From: an uncultured Actinomycetes bacterium
GTDB taxonomy: Bacteria; Actinomycetota; Actinomycetes; Nanopelagicales; Nanopelagicaceae
Length of the DNA stretch: 46,247 nucleotides
Direction of reading: 5' to 3'
Assembly: GCA_903867285.1 (NCBI GenBank)
Contig: CAIPQX010000007.1
Location: forward strand, 1-46,247
Position 1 is the first letter of the stretch. Each line of letters begins with the position of its first letter. Positions 35,711-42,176 of this stretch are shown piece by piece. The position numbers and the translations under genes were made by a program. The notes under the pieces were generated by a model. It saw nothing but the letters and a program-made list of their open reading frames with translations, had not been told where the DNA came from and made no database searches.

Positions 35711-35736
35711 TCCTGGCTTCCTAAAAGTTTCCAGGA
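35711..35736 (+). repeat. Inverted repeat just upstream of the tRNA
   Basis: TCCTGG and CCAGGA form a perfect 6-bp stem with a 14-base loop containing CTT and AAG, which can extend pairing inside. It ends four bases before the tRNA 5' end and 25 bases after the pyk stop. It may be the pyk 3' end or part of the tRNA precursor; no T tract follows. Confidence 0.4.
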
Positions 35737-35740
35737 GAGA

Positions 35741-35813
35741 GCCTCGGTACTCCAACGGTAGAGAGGGCAGACTCAAAATCTGCACAGTGTCGGTTCAAAT
35801 CCGACTCGAGGCA
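35741..35813 (+). tRNA. tRNA with anticodon CAA (Leu), short variable loop
   Basis: The 73-base gene folds as a cloverleaf: acceptor GCCTCGG with TCGAGGC (one G-T pair), D arm with CTC/GAG and a GG-TA loop, anticodon stem GCAGA/TCTGC around loop CTCAAAA (anticodon CAA), variable loop ACAGT, and T arm GTCGG/CCGAC around TTCAAAT. The discriminator is A73, as LeuRS requires; CCA is not encoded. Anticodon CAA reads UUG (Leu), yet bacterial tRNA-Leu normally has a long class II variable arm, absent here. The start codon of the next gene begins two positions after the last tRNA base. Confidence 0.85.
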
Positions 35814-35814
35814 C

Positions 35815-36417
35815 ATGACAAAGTCAGAAGCTGGTTCATCAGCGCGGCTCCGCATTCTCGTTGCGGAAGATGAGGCGATCATCCGTCTTGATCTCGTCGA
35901 GATGCTTACAGATGCGGGTTATCAGGTCGTTGCCGAGGCCACCAATGGCGTAGAAGCAATAGCGCTCGCCAAGGAACACCTACCTGACATTGCGATCTTA
36001 GATGTGAAGATGCCAGAACTCGATGGGATCTCTGCTGCAGAACAAATCATCGAAATTTCACCCGTTCTGATGCTCACCGCATTTAGCCAGCGCGAACTTG
36101 TAGAGCGGGCGCGAGATGCTGGCGCCATGGCATATGTGGTCAAACCATTCAGCATCTCCGACCTGGTTCCGGCGATCGAAATCGCAGTAGGGCGTCACCG
36201 CGAACAGCAAGTGCTACGGGGTGAGGTCACCGATCTGCAGGAACGGCTAGAGACCCGGAAGGTCATAGATCGCGCCAAGGGGATCCTGATGAAGACCCTT
36301 AACCTCTCTGAGCCTGACTCCTTTAGCTGGATTCAGCGCACCGCCATGGATCGCCGAATCTCCATGAAGGCGGTGGCGCTAGCCGTCATCTCTCCCGATG
36401 CTGTCCCAGAGCAGTAG
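35815..36417 (+). CDS. pdtaR: ANTAR-domain response regulator (PdtaR-like)
   Basis: Response regulator of 200 residues whose output domain binds RNA. The receiver domain (about 11-130) has acidic residues EDE (18-20), the phospho-acceptor D63 in LDVKMPELDG, a Thr in MLTAF and K in VVKPF. After a helical linker the ANTAR domain (about 140-195) shows RKVIDRAKGILM, W/F positions and RRISMKAVA. ANTAR proteins bind paired hexaloop hairpins in target mRNAs to prevent termination; the kinase partner (PdtaS type) is not here. The ATG lies one base after the tRNA, no earlier in-frame start exists, and no separate ribosome site can fit. Confidence 0.92.
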   Translation: MTKSEAGSSARLRILVAEDEAIIRLDLVEMLTDAGYQVVAEATNGVEAIALAKEHLPDIAILDVKMPELDGISAAEQIIEISPVLMLTAFSQRELVERARDAGAMAYVVKPFSISDLVPAIEIAVGRHREQQVLRGEVTDLQERLETRKVIDRAKGILMKTLNLSEPDSFSWIQRTAMDRRISMKAVALAVISPDAVPEQ

Positions 36418-36433
36418 TCGGCGGCAAAGCGTT

Positions 36434-36455
36434 ACCTAATATTTATAATTAGTAC
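36434..36455 (+). repeat. AT-rich inverted repeat after the ANTAR regulator gene
   Basis: CTAAT and ATTAG pair perfectly around ATTTATA, with flanking TAC/GTA extending the dyad imperfectly. It lies about 20 bases after the regulator stop in the 174-base gap before livK. It could be a weak transcript end or an operator; no T tract follows. Confidence 0.3.
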
Positions 36456-36519
36456 CTATTCACCCCGGAGTTCACGCTCGTTACGGATTTAGAGTGCGCC
36501 CGTTTTGTGGCGATAAGTC

Positions 36520-36548
36520 TTGATCTAGCCCCCTGCCACGGGTAGCCT
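36520..36548 (+). promoter_or_regulatory. Putative sigma-70-type promoter for livKHMGF
   Basis: TTGATC (36520-36525) and TAGCCT (36543-36548) are separated by 17 bases and lie about 45 bases before the livK start. The hexamers match the consensus moderately. The position before a palindrome and a strong ribosome site fits a regulated promoter. Confidence 0.45.
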
Positions 36549-36559
36549 TCACTCCTCCC

Positions 36560-36571
36560 TGTCCCGGGACA
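36560..36571. promoter_or_regulatory. Perfect 12-bp palindrome, candidate operator for the liv operon
   Basis: TGTCCCGGGACA is a perfect palindrome located about 11 bases after the putative -10 box and 9 bases before the GGAAGG ribosome site (36581-36586). A dimeric regulator bound here would block early transcription. The regulator is not known. Confidence 0.45.
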
Positions 36572-36591
36572 AAGTAAACAGGAAGGTAACA

Positions 36592-37866
36592 ATGACAAAA
36601 CTCACTCGCGTAGTCAGTGTCGTTGCCGCAGTCTCAATGGTTGCAACTGCTTTCGTAGCAGCAGCAGTTCCATCACAGGCAGCAGCAGTGAAGACACTTG
36701 TAATCGCAACTGACCTACCTCTTCAGGGTTCGTCTTTCGATTCCAACGACTCAACGAACAAGGCAATTGCTCTTTATTTGAAGTCTGTCGGCGGAATGGC
36801 TGGCAAGTTTAAGATCACACTTAAGTATTACGATGATGCAACAGCAACAGCTGGCGCATGGGATGCTGGACAATGCACTCAAAATGCTCAGAACCACGTC
36901 GCTAACAAGTCAGAAGTTGCCGTTATCGGAACATACAACTCTGGTTGCGCCAAGATTGAGGTTCCAATTTTGAACCAAGATCCAAAGGGCCCAATGTTGA
37001 TGGTTTCACAAGCTAACACCAACCCAGGACTTACAAAGTCTTGGAATCCTGGTGAGCCAGATGTTTACTATCCAACAGGAACACGTAACTATGCTCGTGT
37101 TTGCACAACCGATGACAACCAAGGTTCTGCTGCAGCTCAATTCGCTAAGTCCATTGGCGTTAAGAGCGTTTATGTCTTGAACGATACTCAGACCTATGGT
37201 CAAGGTGTTGCTCAGGCATTCACAACAGAGGCAAAGAAGCAGGGAATAACCGTTCTTTCGAGCGGACCTGCAGGTCAAGGTTGGGATACCTTACAATCTG
37301 ATTACACCGCTCTCTTCCAGAAGATCGCTCCACTGAACCCAGATATGGTCTACTTCGGCGGAATCTACGATAACAACGGTGGCCAGCTCCTCAAGGCTAA
37401 AGTTGCAGTTCTCGGAGATAACGTAAAGGTTAAGTTGATGGCTCCAGATGGATTCACTGGATACCCACAATTCAACTCTGATCCAAATGCTGATGGTGCT
37501 TACCTCAGCTTCGCAGGTCTCTCAAACGAGCTCCTCGTGAAGAACTCACCAAAGGGCGCTGGAGCTAAGTTCTTGGCTTCTTACAAGAAGACATACAAGA
37601 AGGATCCAGTCGGTTCTTACCCAATCTACGGCGTAGCTGCTCTCCAAGTTATCTTGGCTGCAATTGCAAAGTCAGACGGAACTCGTAAGAGCATCACTGA
37701 GAATGTCTTCTCCGGTTTGGGAATCACAATTCCTGCTAACCAATCTGTACTCGGCAAGGCTCTCCACATCAGTACTTTGACTGGAGATACCACAGCTAAG
37801 GACATCACCATCGAGCAGGTTACCGGTGGACAAGAGCAGACACTGAAGGCTTGGACAGTTAAGTAG
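36592..37866 (+). CDS. livK: Branched-chain amino acid/amide ABC transporter substrate-binding protein
   Basis: Extracellular periplasmic-binding-fold protein (type I, Peripla_BP_6) that captures substrate for the LivHM-GF importer; leucine, isoleucine, valine, or amides such as urea are family options. The 424 residues begin with an export signal: MTKLTR, a hydrophobic core, and a probable type I cleavage after SQA (residue 30) or AAA. There is no lipobox cysteine; the first Cys is far into the mature protein, which is unusual for a monoderm binding protein. Codons are strongly biased (CCA, ACA, GCT, AAG, AAC), unlike its neighbours, suggesting very high expression. The GGAAGG ribosome site is well placed. 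Confidence 0.93.
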   Translation: MTKLTRVVSVVAAVSMVATAFVAAAVPSQAAAVKTLVIATDLPLQGSSFDSNDSTNKAIALYLKSVGGMAGKFKITLKYYDDATATAGAWDAGQCTQNAQNHVANKSEVAVIGTYNSGCAKIEVPILNQDPKGPMLMVSQANTNPGLTKSWNPGEPDVYYPTGTRNYARVCTTDDNQGSAAAQFAKSIGVKSVYVLNDTQTYGQGVAQAFTTEAKKQGITVLSSGPAGQGWDTLQSDYTALFQKIAPLNPDMVYFGGIYDNNGGQLLKAKVAVLGDNVKVKLMAPDGFTGYPQFNSDPNADGAYLSFAGLSNELLVKNSPKGAGAKFLASYKKTYKKDPVGSYPIYGVAALQVILAAIAKSDGTRKSITENVFSGLGITIPANQSVLGKALHISTLTGDTTAKDITIEQVTGGQEQTLKAWTVK

Positions 37867-37880
37867 TAGAACTCGTTCTA
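37867..37880 (+). repeat. Short inverted repeat directly after livK
   Basis: TAGAAC and GTTCTA pair perfectly across a two-base gap, starting on the base after the livK stop. It lies 26 bases before the stronger hairpin and may be part of the same 3'-end structure. Confidence 0.4.
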
Positions 37881-37906
37881 CCCACTAACTAGTTCAATAG
37901 TTCGCT

Positions 37907-37942
37907 AATTAGATGGAGCTTGGAAACAGGCTCCATCTAATT
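37907..37942 (+). terminator. Strong 13-bp hairpin between livK and livH
   Basis: AATTAGATGGAGC and GCTCCATCTAATT form a perfect 13-bp stem with a 10-base loop; a short A run but no T tract follows. Such hairpins between a binding-protein gene and its permease genes commonly protect the upstream message and partly end transcription, giving more binding protein than membrane parts. The livH ribosome site (GAGGAG) lies downstream of it. Confidence 0.65.
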
Positions 37943-37977
37943 CTGTAAAAACCCACATCCATCTAGAGGAGAAACAC

Positions 37978-39012
37978 GTGGCAGGCGTTACCTACAAGAC
38001 TCGCCAATTGCGCAGGCGTTATATAGAGAGAGCCTTTGCGACGATAGCAGTGGCAGGCGCAGCGCTCTGGCTGATTGCCAATTTAATTAAATCGCCAACC
38101 CAATTCTTCGAAGTTACATTTACCGGGCTGAGTAATGGAATCTTGTACGCGCTTATCGCGCTCGGGTACACCTTGGTTTACGGCATCATCGAGCTGATCA
38201 ATTTCGCTCACGGTGACCTCTTTATGCTAGGCGGCCTCTTCTCCGCACATTTCATCACCTTGTGGTTTGGTCAAAAGGTTCCATCGGCAGTGGGTTGGGG
38301 CGTCCTCGCTCTCTGTCTAATAGCGGTAATGGTTTTCTGCGCGACAATCAATGTCGCCATCGAGCGATTCGCATATCGCCGCCTTCGCCGGGCACCAAAG
38401 TTAGCGCCACTGATTACTGCAGTAGGAATGTCATTCATACTGCAATTCGTAGGTTTGCGTTGGAACGGATCTGGTCAAAAGATCTGGCCTAGCCTGCTTC
38501 CTAGCGGCAACTTATCTATATTTGGCGTTCGTTTGCCTTACACAACCATCATTTCATTTGCTATAACAATTCCGGTCTTGTTAGTTCTCACTTACATTGT
38601 GACTCGCACCAAGCAGGGCAAGGCAATGCGCGCCACTGCGCAAGATCAAGATGCTTCTCGTTTGATGGGCATCAATGTGGACCGCACAATATCCTTTACC
38701 TTCGGACTCGGCGGCGCGCTTGCCGGCGCAGCTGGATTGCTCTTCGAACAGACACGCGGATTGACTTCTTACAATCTCGGTTTCCAACTAGGCCTGATTG
38801 CATTTACCGCAGCCGTCATGGGCGGCATTGGTAATCTGCAAGGCGCAGTACTCGGAGCAATCATCATTGGGGTAATTCAAGGGTTGAACGATGGGCTCCC
38901 TATCGGGCTCGGCCAGCAATGGTCGAATACCGTGGTCTTCTCGATCTTGATCTTGTTGATGGTATTTAAACCGACCGGCCTACTCGGTAAGCCAACGACG
39001 GAGAAGGTGTAG
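37978..39012 (+). CDS. livH: Branched-chain amino acid ABC transporter permease LivH
   Basis: One of two transmembrane subunits of the importer. The 344 residues have about eight hydrophobic spans and the family motif GLSNGILYALIALGYTLVYG followed by ELINFAHGDLFMLGG (about 47-81). The ATPase-contact region includes GKAMRATAQDQDASRLMGI, and the C-terminal half has AAVMGGIGNLQGAVLGAI. The start is GTG with GAGGAG upstream. The spacing to livM is four bases, so the permease genes are read together. Confidence 0.94.
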   Translation: MAGVTYKTRQLRRRYIERAFATIAVAGAALWLIANLIKSPTQFFEVTFTGLSNGILYALIALGYTLVYGIIELINFAHGDLFMLGGLFSAHFITLWFGQKVPSAVGWGVLALCLIAVMVFCATINVAIERFAYRRLRRAPKLAPLITAVGMSFILQFVGLRWNGSGQKIWPSLLPSGNLSIFGVRLPYTTIISFAITIPVLLVLTYIVTRTKQGKAMRATAQDQDASRLMGINVDRTISFTFGLGGALAGAAGLLFEQTRGLTSYNLGFQLGLIAFTAAVMGGIGNLQGAVLGAIIIGVIQGLNDGLPIGLGQQWSNTVVFSILILLMVFKPTGLLGKPTTEKV

Positions 39013-39016
39013 ATCC

Positions 39017-40225
39017 ATGTCAATTATCACTCGCAAAAAAAGTGGCTCGAAGAGGCGCAAAGTTCCGGCTTCGCAACGGACCTGGTCGATTGGCTTTTTA
39101 ACTCTTGCTATCGCCGTCTATATCTTCTACACCTATATCGTTCCGCACACTCCAGATGGTTTCCAAAGTCAGATTCAGACCTGGTTTCCTCCATCTGCGC
39201 TCAATGAAGCGCTGGTCTGGGTAATTGCAGCTCTCGGGCTCAATATCGTTGTGGGTTATGCCGGTTTGCTTGATCTCGGTTTCGTAGCCTTCTGGGCGAT
39301 CGGTGGTTACACCGCCGGTTGGTTCATGTCAGGTTTCTTCTATCAATTGAATATCCACTTTGGCTCTGAAAGCCCAAAGACCTTTCCGGGAATCCACTTA
39401 TCCTTCTGGATCGTCCTTCTACTAGGAGCGCTCATCTGTGCCTTCTTCGGCATTTTGATTGGCGCACCAACTTTGCGCTTGAAGAGCGATTACCTCGCAA
39501 TTGTGACCCTCGGTTTCGGTGAGATCATTCCGCAGGTATTTGTCAACGGTGAGAACATCCACGGTTTTAATCTTTCAAATGGAACCAAAGGCATATCGCC
39601 AGTCGACAATATTGGCCTCTTTGGAAAGCGCCTCGGGCCCTTCGATCTCAACTATAAATACATGATCTTTGTATTTATGGCTGCCCTCATGGTCTTTATT
39701 TCATTGCGCCTGCGCAGTGGCCGCTTAGGCCGAGCTTGGTTGGCTATTCGCGAAGATGAACTAGCAGCCAGCATGATGGGCGTTCCGCTCATGAAGACCA
39801 AGTTATCTGCTTATGCGGTCGGTGCAATCTCGGGAGGATTGGCTGGTGTTGCATATGCAACTCACGTCAATGGTATCTTCGCAGAGCGTTTCCAATTCTC
39901 GATTTCCATCATCTTGCTCGCGATGGTTGTATTGGGTGGCATGGGTAACGTCTGGGGCGTGATGGTTGGTGCCCTACTTATTGCCTGGGTTAATTCAACT
40001 GGCTTGCCGGCCCTGGGCAACGAGATCAACAGCACATTTAATACCAACATCAACTTCCCGTCATATACCTTCTTAATCTTTGGAGGGTTGCTGATTCTCA
40101 TGATGCTTTTCCGACGAGAGGGTATTTTGCCGGAGTCGCGTTTAAAGATGGTTTTGCATGAGAACGATGACGATGTTGACAATGAGGCGCCTCACAAGAA
40201 TATTAGCGAAGAGGAGGCTCTGTAA
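39017..40225 (+). CDS. livM: Branched-chain amino acid ABC transporter permease LivM
   Basis: Second permease subunit, 402 residues. After a basic N terminus (ITRKKSGSKRRK) come about ten hydrophobic spans. Family marks are LNIVVGYAGLLDLGFVAFWAIGGY (about 75-98), LKSDYLAIVTLGFGEI, and the ATPase-contact region GRAWLAIREDELAASMMG. The C terminus is an acidic tail (ENDDDVDNE...EEEAL) after the last span. The stop shares one base with the livG start (TAATG). Confidence 0.94.
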   Translation: MSIITRKKSGSKRRKVPASQRTWSIGFLTLAIAVYIFYTYIVPHTPDGFQSQIQTWFPPSALNEALVWVIAALGLNIVVGYAGLLDLGFVAFWAIGGYTAGWFMSGFFYQLNIHFGSESPKTFPGIHLSFWIVLLLGALICAFFGILIGAPTLRLKSDYLAIVTLGFGEIIPQVFVNGENIHGFNLSNGTKGISPVDNIGLFGKRLGPFDLNYKYMIFVFMAALMVFISLRLRSGRLGRAWLAIREDELAASMMGVPLMKTKLSAYAVGAISGGLAGVAYATHVNGIFAERFQFSISIILLAMVVLGGMGNVWGVMVGALLIAWVNSTGLPALGNEINSTFNTNINFPSYTFLIFGGLLILMMLFRREGILPESRLKMVLHENDDDVDNEAPHKNISEEEAL

Positions 40226-41016
40226 TGTCACTCGATTCAGCACCAGTACTTGAAGCGAAAAATATCTCGGTTGAGTTTGGCGGCCTGAAAGCCGTTGAAG
40301 ATGTCTCTTTCGAAATTCCCGATCGCAGCGTGGTTAGCCTTATCGGGCCCAACGGTGCCGGCAAGACGACCTTCTTCAATGTTTTGACGGGTCTCTATAA
40401 GCCAACTTCCGGATTTGTCATATATAACGGCGAAGACATCACTGGAGTCGTTCCCCATGTGATTGCCGCAAAAGGAGTCGCGCGTACCTTCCAGAATATT
40501 CGTCTCTTCGGTCTCATGACCGCAGAAGAGAATGTTATGGTTGCAATGCATTCACACCTTAAGGCAGGAATTATCGGAACCATTATTGGGTCTCCGCTGC
40601 AACGTCGCGAGGAGCGAGAGGCACGAGAAGAAGCTCGTGCTCTACTTTCTTTCGTGGGAATCGGCAAGACAGCTCCTGAGTTTGCCCGCAATCTCTCATA
40701 CGGCGATCAGCGCCGGCTCGAGGTAGCGCGCGCACTCGCGCTTCGTCCTAAAGTTCTTCTTCTCGATGAACCAACAGCTGGCATGAACCCGCAAGAGTCA
40801 GCAGTCTTCGTTGATTTCGTTCACAAGGTACGCGATGAGAAGAATTTGGCTATCTTGTTGATCGAGCACGATATGTCCGTTGTCATGAAGGTCTCAGAGC
40901 GCATCACTGTTTTGGATCGCGGCATGAAGATCGCAGAAGGATCACCAGCCGACATTAAATCCAACCCTCGCGTGATCGAGGCCTATCTCGGTAAATCTGC
41001 GGAGGTCAACAAATAA
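40225..41016 (+). CDS. livG: Branched-chain amino acid ABC transporter ATP-binding protein LivG
   Basis: Cytoplasmic ATPase pairing with LivF. The 263 residues carry the Walker A loop GPNGAGKTT (about 38-46), the Q-loop region ARTFQNIRLF typical of LivG, the signature LSYGDQRRLEVARAL, Walker B VLLLDEPTAGM and the switch histidine in IEHDMSVVM. The C-terminal RVIEAYLGK is also typical. It overlaps both livM and livF by one base (TAATG), so the subunits are translationally coupled. Confidence 0.96.
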   Translation: MSLDSAPVLEAKNISVEFGGLKAVEDVSFEIPDRSVVSLIGPNGAGKTTFFNVLTGLYKPTSGFVIYNGEDITGVVPHVIAAKGVARTFQNIRLFGLMTAEENVMVAMHSHLKAGIIGTIIGSPLQRREEREAREEARALLSFVGIGKTAPEFARNLSYGDQRRLEVARALALRPKVLLLDEPTAGMNPQESAVFVDFVHKVRDEKNLAILLIEHDMSVVMKVSERITVLDRGMKIAEGSPADIKSNPRVIEAYLGKSAEVNK

Positions 41017-41720
41017 TGCTTAAAGTAGAAAATATTCAAGTCTCCTATGGAAATATCAAGGCCATCAAGGGAATCTCGCTTGAAGTAAATAAAGGCGAGA
41101 TCGTGACCTTGATCGGCTCCAATGGCGCCGGAAAATCAACAACACTGCGCGCTATCTCTGGTCTTCTAAAACTCAAGGGTGGGTCTATCACCTTTGAAGG
41201 CGAGCGGATCGATGGAAAAGAAGGACATGAGGTCGTCGCCAAAGGTATTTGTCAGTCACCTGAAGGGCGTCGTATTTTTCCTCGCATGACTGTCTCCGAA
41301 AATCTTGATCTCGGTGCTTTCCTGCGTAATGACAAAGAGGGAATCGCAACGGATCGCGAACGCGTTCTCGAGCTCTTTCCACGTTTAGCAGAGCGAATCA
41401 CTCAGAAAGCCGGAACCATGAGTGGTGGAGAACAGCAGATGTTGGCGGTGGGTCGCGCACTAATGGGCAATCCAACCTTGCTTCTGCTCGATGAGCCTTC
41501 CATGGGTTTAGCCCCCGTCTTGGTTGATATGATCTTCGAGACGATCACCAAGATCAATCAGCAGGGAACGACAATTCTGCTGGTCGAGCAGAATGCACTG
41601 GCTGCCTTAAACGTTGCGCACCGCGCCTATGTACTGGAATCAGGCAATATCAAACTGAGCGGCAATGCAAAAGAGTTGATCTCGGATCCAGCAGTAACAA
41701 AGGCTTACCTCGGAGGTTGA
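41016..41720 (+). CDS. livF: Branched-chain amino acid ABC transporter ATP-binding protein LivF
   Basis: Second ATPase, 234 residues, normal for LivF. Walker A is GSNGAGKST, the Q-loop region CQSPEGRRIFPRMTVSENL is diagnostic for LivF, the signature is MSGGEQQMLAVGRALM, Walker B LLLLDEPSMGLAP, and the switch residue is a Gln followed by Asn (VEQNALAAL), as usual in LivF in place of histidine. It ends the liv operon, three bases before the stop of the convergent thioesterase gene. Confidence 0.96.
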   Translation: MLKVENIQVSYGNIKAIKGISLEVNKGEIVTLIGSNGAGKSTTLRAISGLLKLKGGSITFEGERIDGKEGHEVVAKGICQSPEGRRIFPRMTVSENLDLGAFLRNDKEGIATDRERVLELFPRLAERITQKAGTMSGGEQQMLAVGRALMGNPTLLLLDEPSMGLAPVLVDMIFETITKINQQGTTILLVEQNALAALNVAHRAYVLESGNIKLSGNAKELISDPAVTKAYLGG

Positions 41721-41723
41721 GAA

Positions 41724-42128
41724 CTACTTATCGTTGAGAATAAGGCTGGTGATGCGCGCCGTACAGGTTCGCTCGCCAGCCTCATTTGTTATAACGATCT
41801 CATAGCAAGCGAGGGTCCGACCGAGTGAAACGGGAGTTGCCACGCCGGTGACAATGCCGGTGCTCGCTGATTTATGGTGCGTGGCATTAATGTCAACACC
41901 TACGGTGCGCTTGGAGCCACCGGCATGTAGCCAGGCGCCTAACGATCCCAATAATTCTGCAAGTACGACATTTGCGCCACCGTGAAGGAGGCCAAAGGCT
42001 TGGGTATTTGTTTCGACGGGCATGGTGCCAACGATCCGTTCGGGGGAGGCTTCAATAATCTTGATACCCATCTTGTGATCCAGAGCCCCGATGCCGCGTT
42101 CGTTAATCATTTTTAGATAGTCGGTCAT
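41724..42128 (-). CDS. PaaI/YdiI-like hotdog-fold thioesterase
   Basis: The 134-residue protein is a single hotdog domain of the acyl-CoA thioesterase group. The motif GLLHGGANVVLAELLGS (about 46-62) contains the HGG turn and the catalytic glutamate seen in YdiI/MenI and EntH relatives. GVDINATHHKSASTG and a C-terminal beta strand complete the fold. The substrate is unknown; a menaquinone-pathway DHNA-CoA thioesterase is one possibility. It is divergent from polA (48 bases apart) and convergent with livF. TAAGAT lies six bases before its ATG and no ribosome site is seen, suggesting a leaderless message. Confidence 0.88.
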   Translation of the reverse strand: MTDYLKMINERGIGALDHKMGIKIIEASPERIVGTMPVETNTQAFGLLHGGANVVLAELLGSLGAWLHAGGSKRTVGVDINATHHKSASTGIVTGVATPVSLGRTLACYEIVITNEAGERTCTARITSLILNDK

Positions 42129-42134
42129 GGCGTT

Positions 42135-42140
42135 ATCTTA
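42135..42140 (-). promoter_or_regulatory. -10 box of a probable leaderless promoter for the thioesterase gene
   Basis: Read on the - strand this is TAAGAT, four of six matches to TATAAT, ending six bases (AACGCC) before the ATG. No Shine-Dalgarno sequence is present in that space and no clear -35 was found. Confidence 0.4.
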
Positions 42141-42163
42141 ACGCCGCGCACACAAAATCACCC

Positions 42164-42169
42164 TAGAAT
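42164..42169 (+). promoter_or_regulatory. -10 box of a probable leaderless promoter for polA
   Basis: TAGAAT, the same hexamer as before hisD, ends seven bases before the polA ATG, so transcription would begin at or next to the start codon. AGGA is present but almost touches the ATG, too close to act as a ribosome site. No -35 was found. Confidence 0.5.
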
Positions 42170-42176
42170 CATAGGA

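Noticed and set aside
36592..37866. livK as a horizontally acquired gene because of its base composition
   Set aside because: The difference is in codon choice typical of highly expressed genes, and the gene sits in a complete matching liv operon with no mobile signals.
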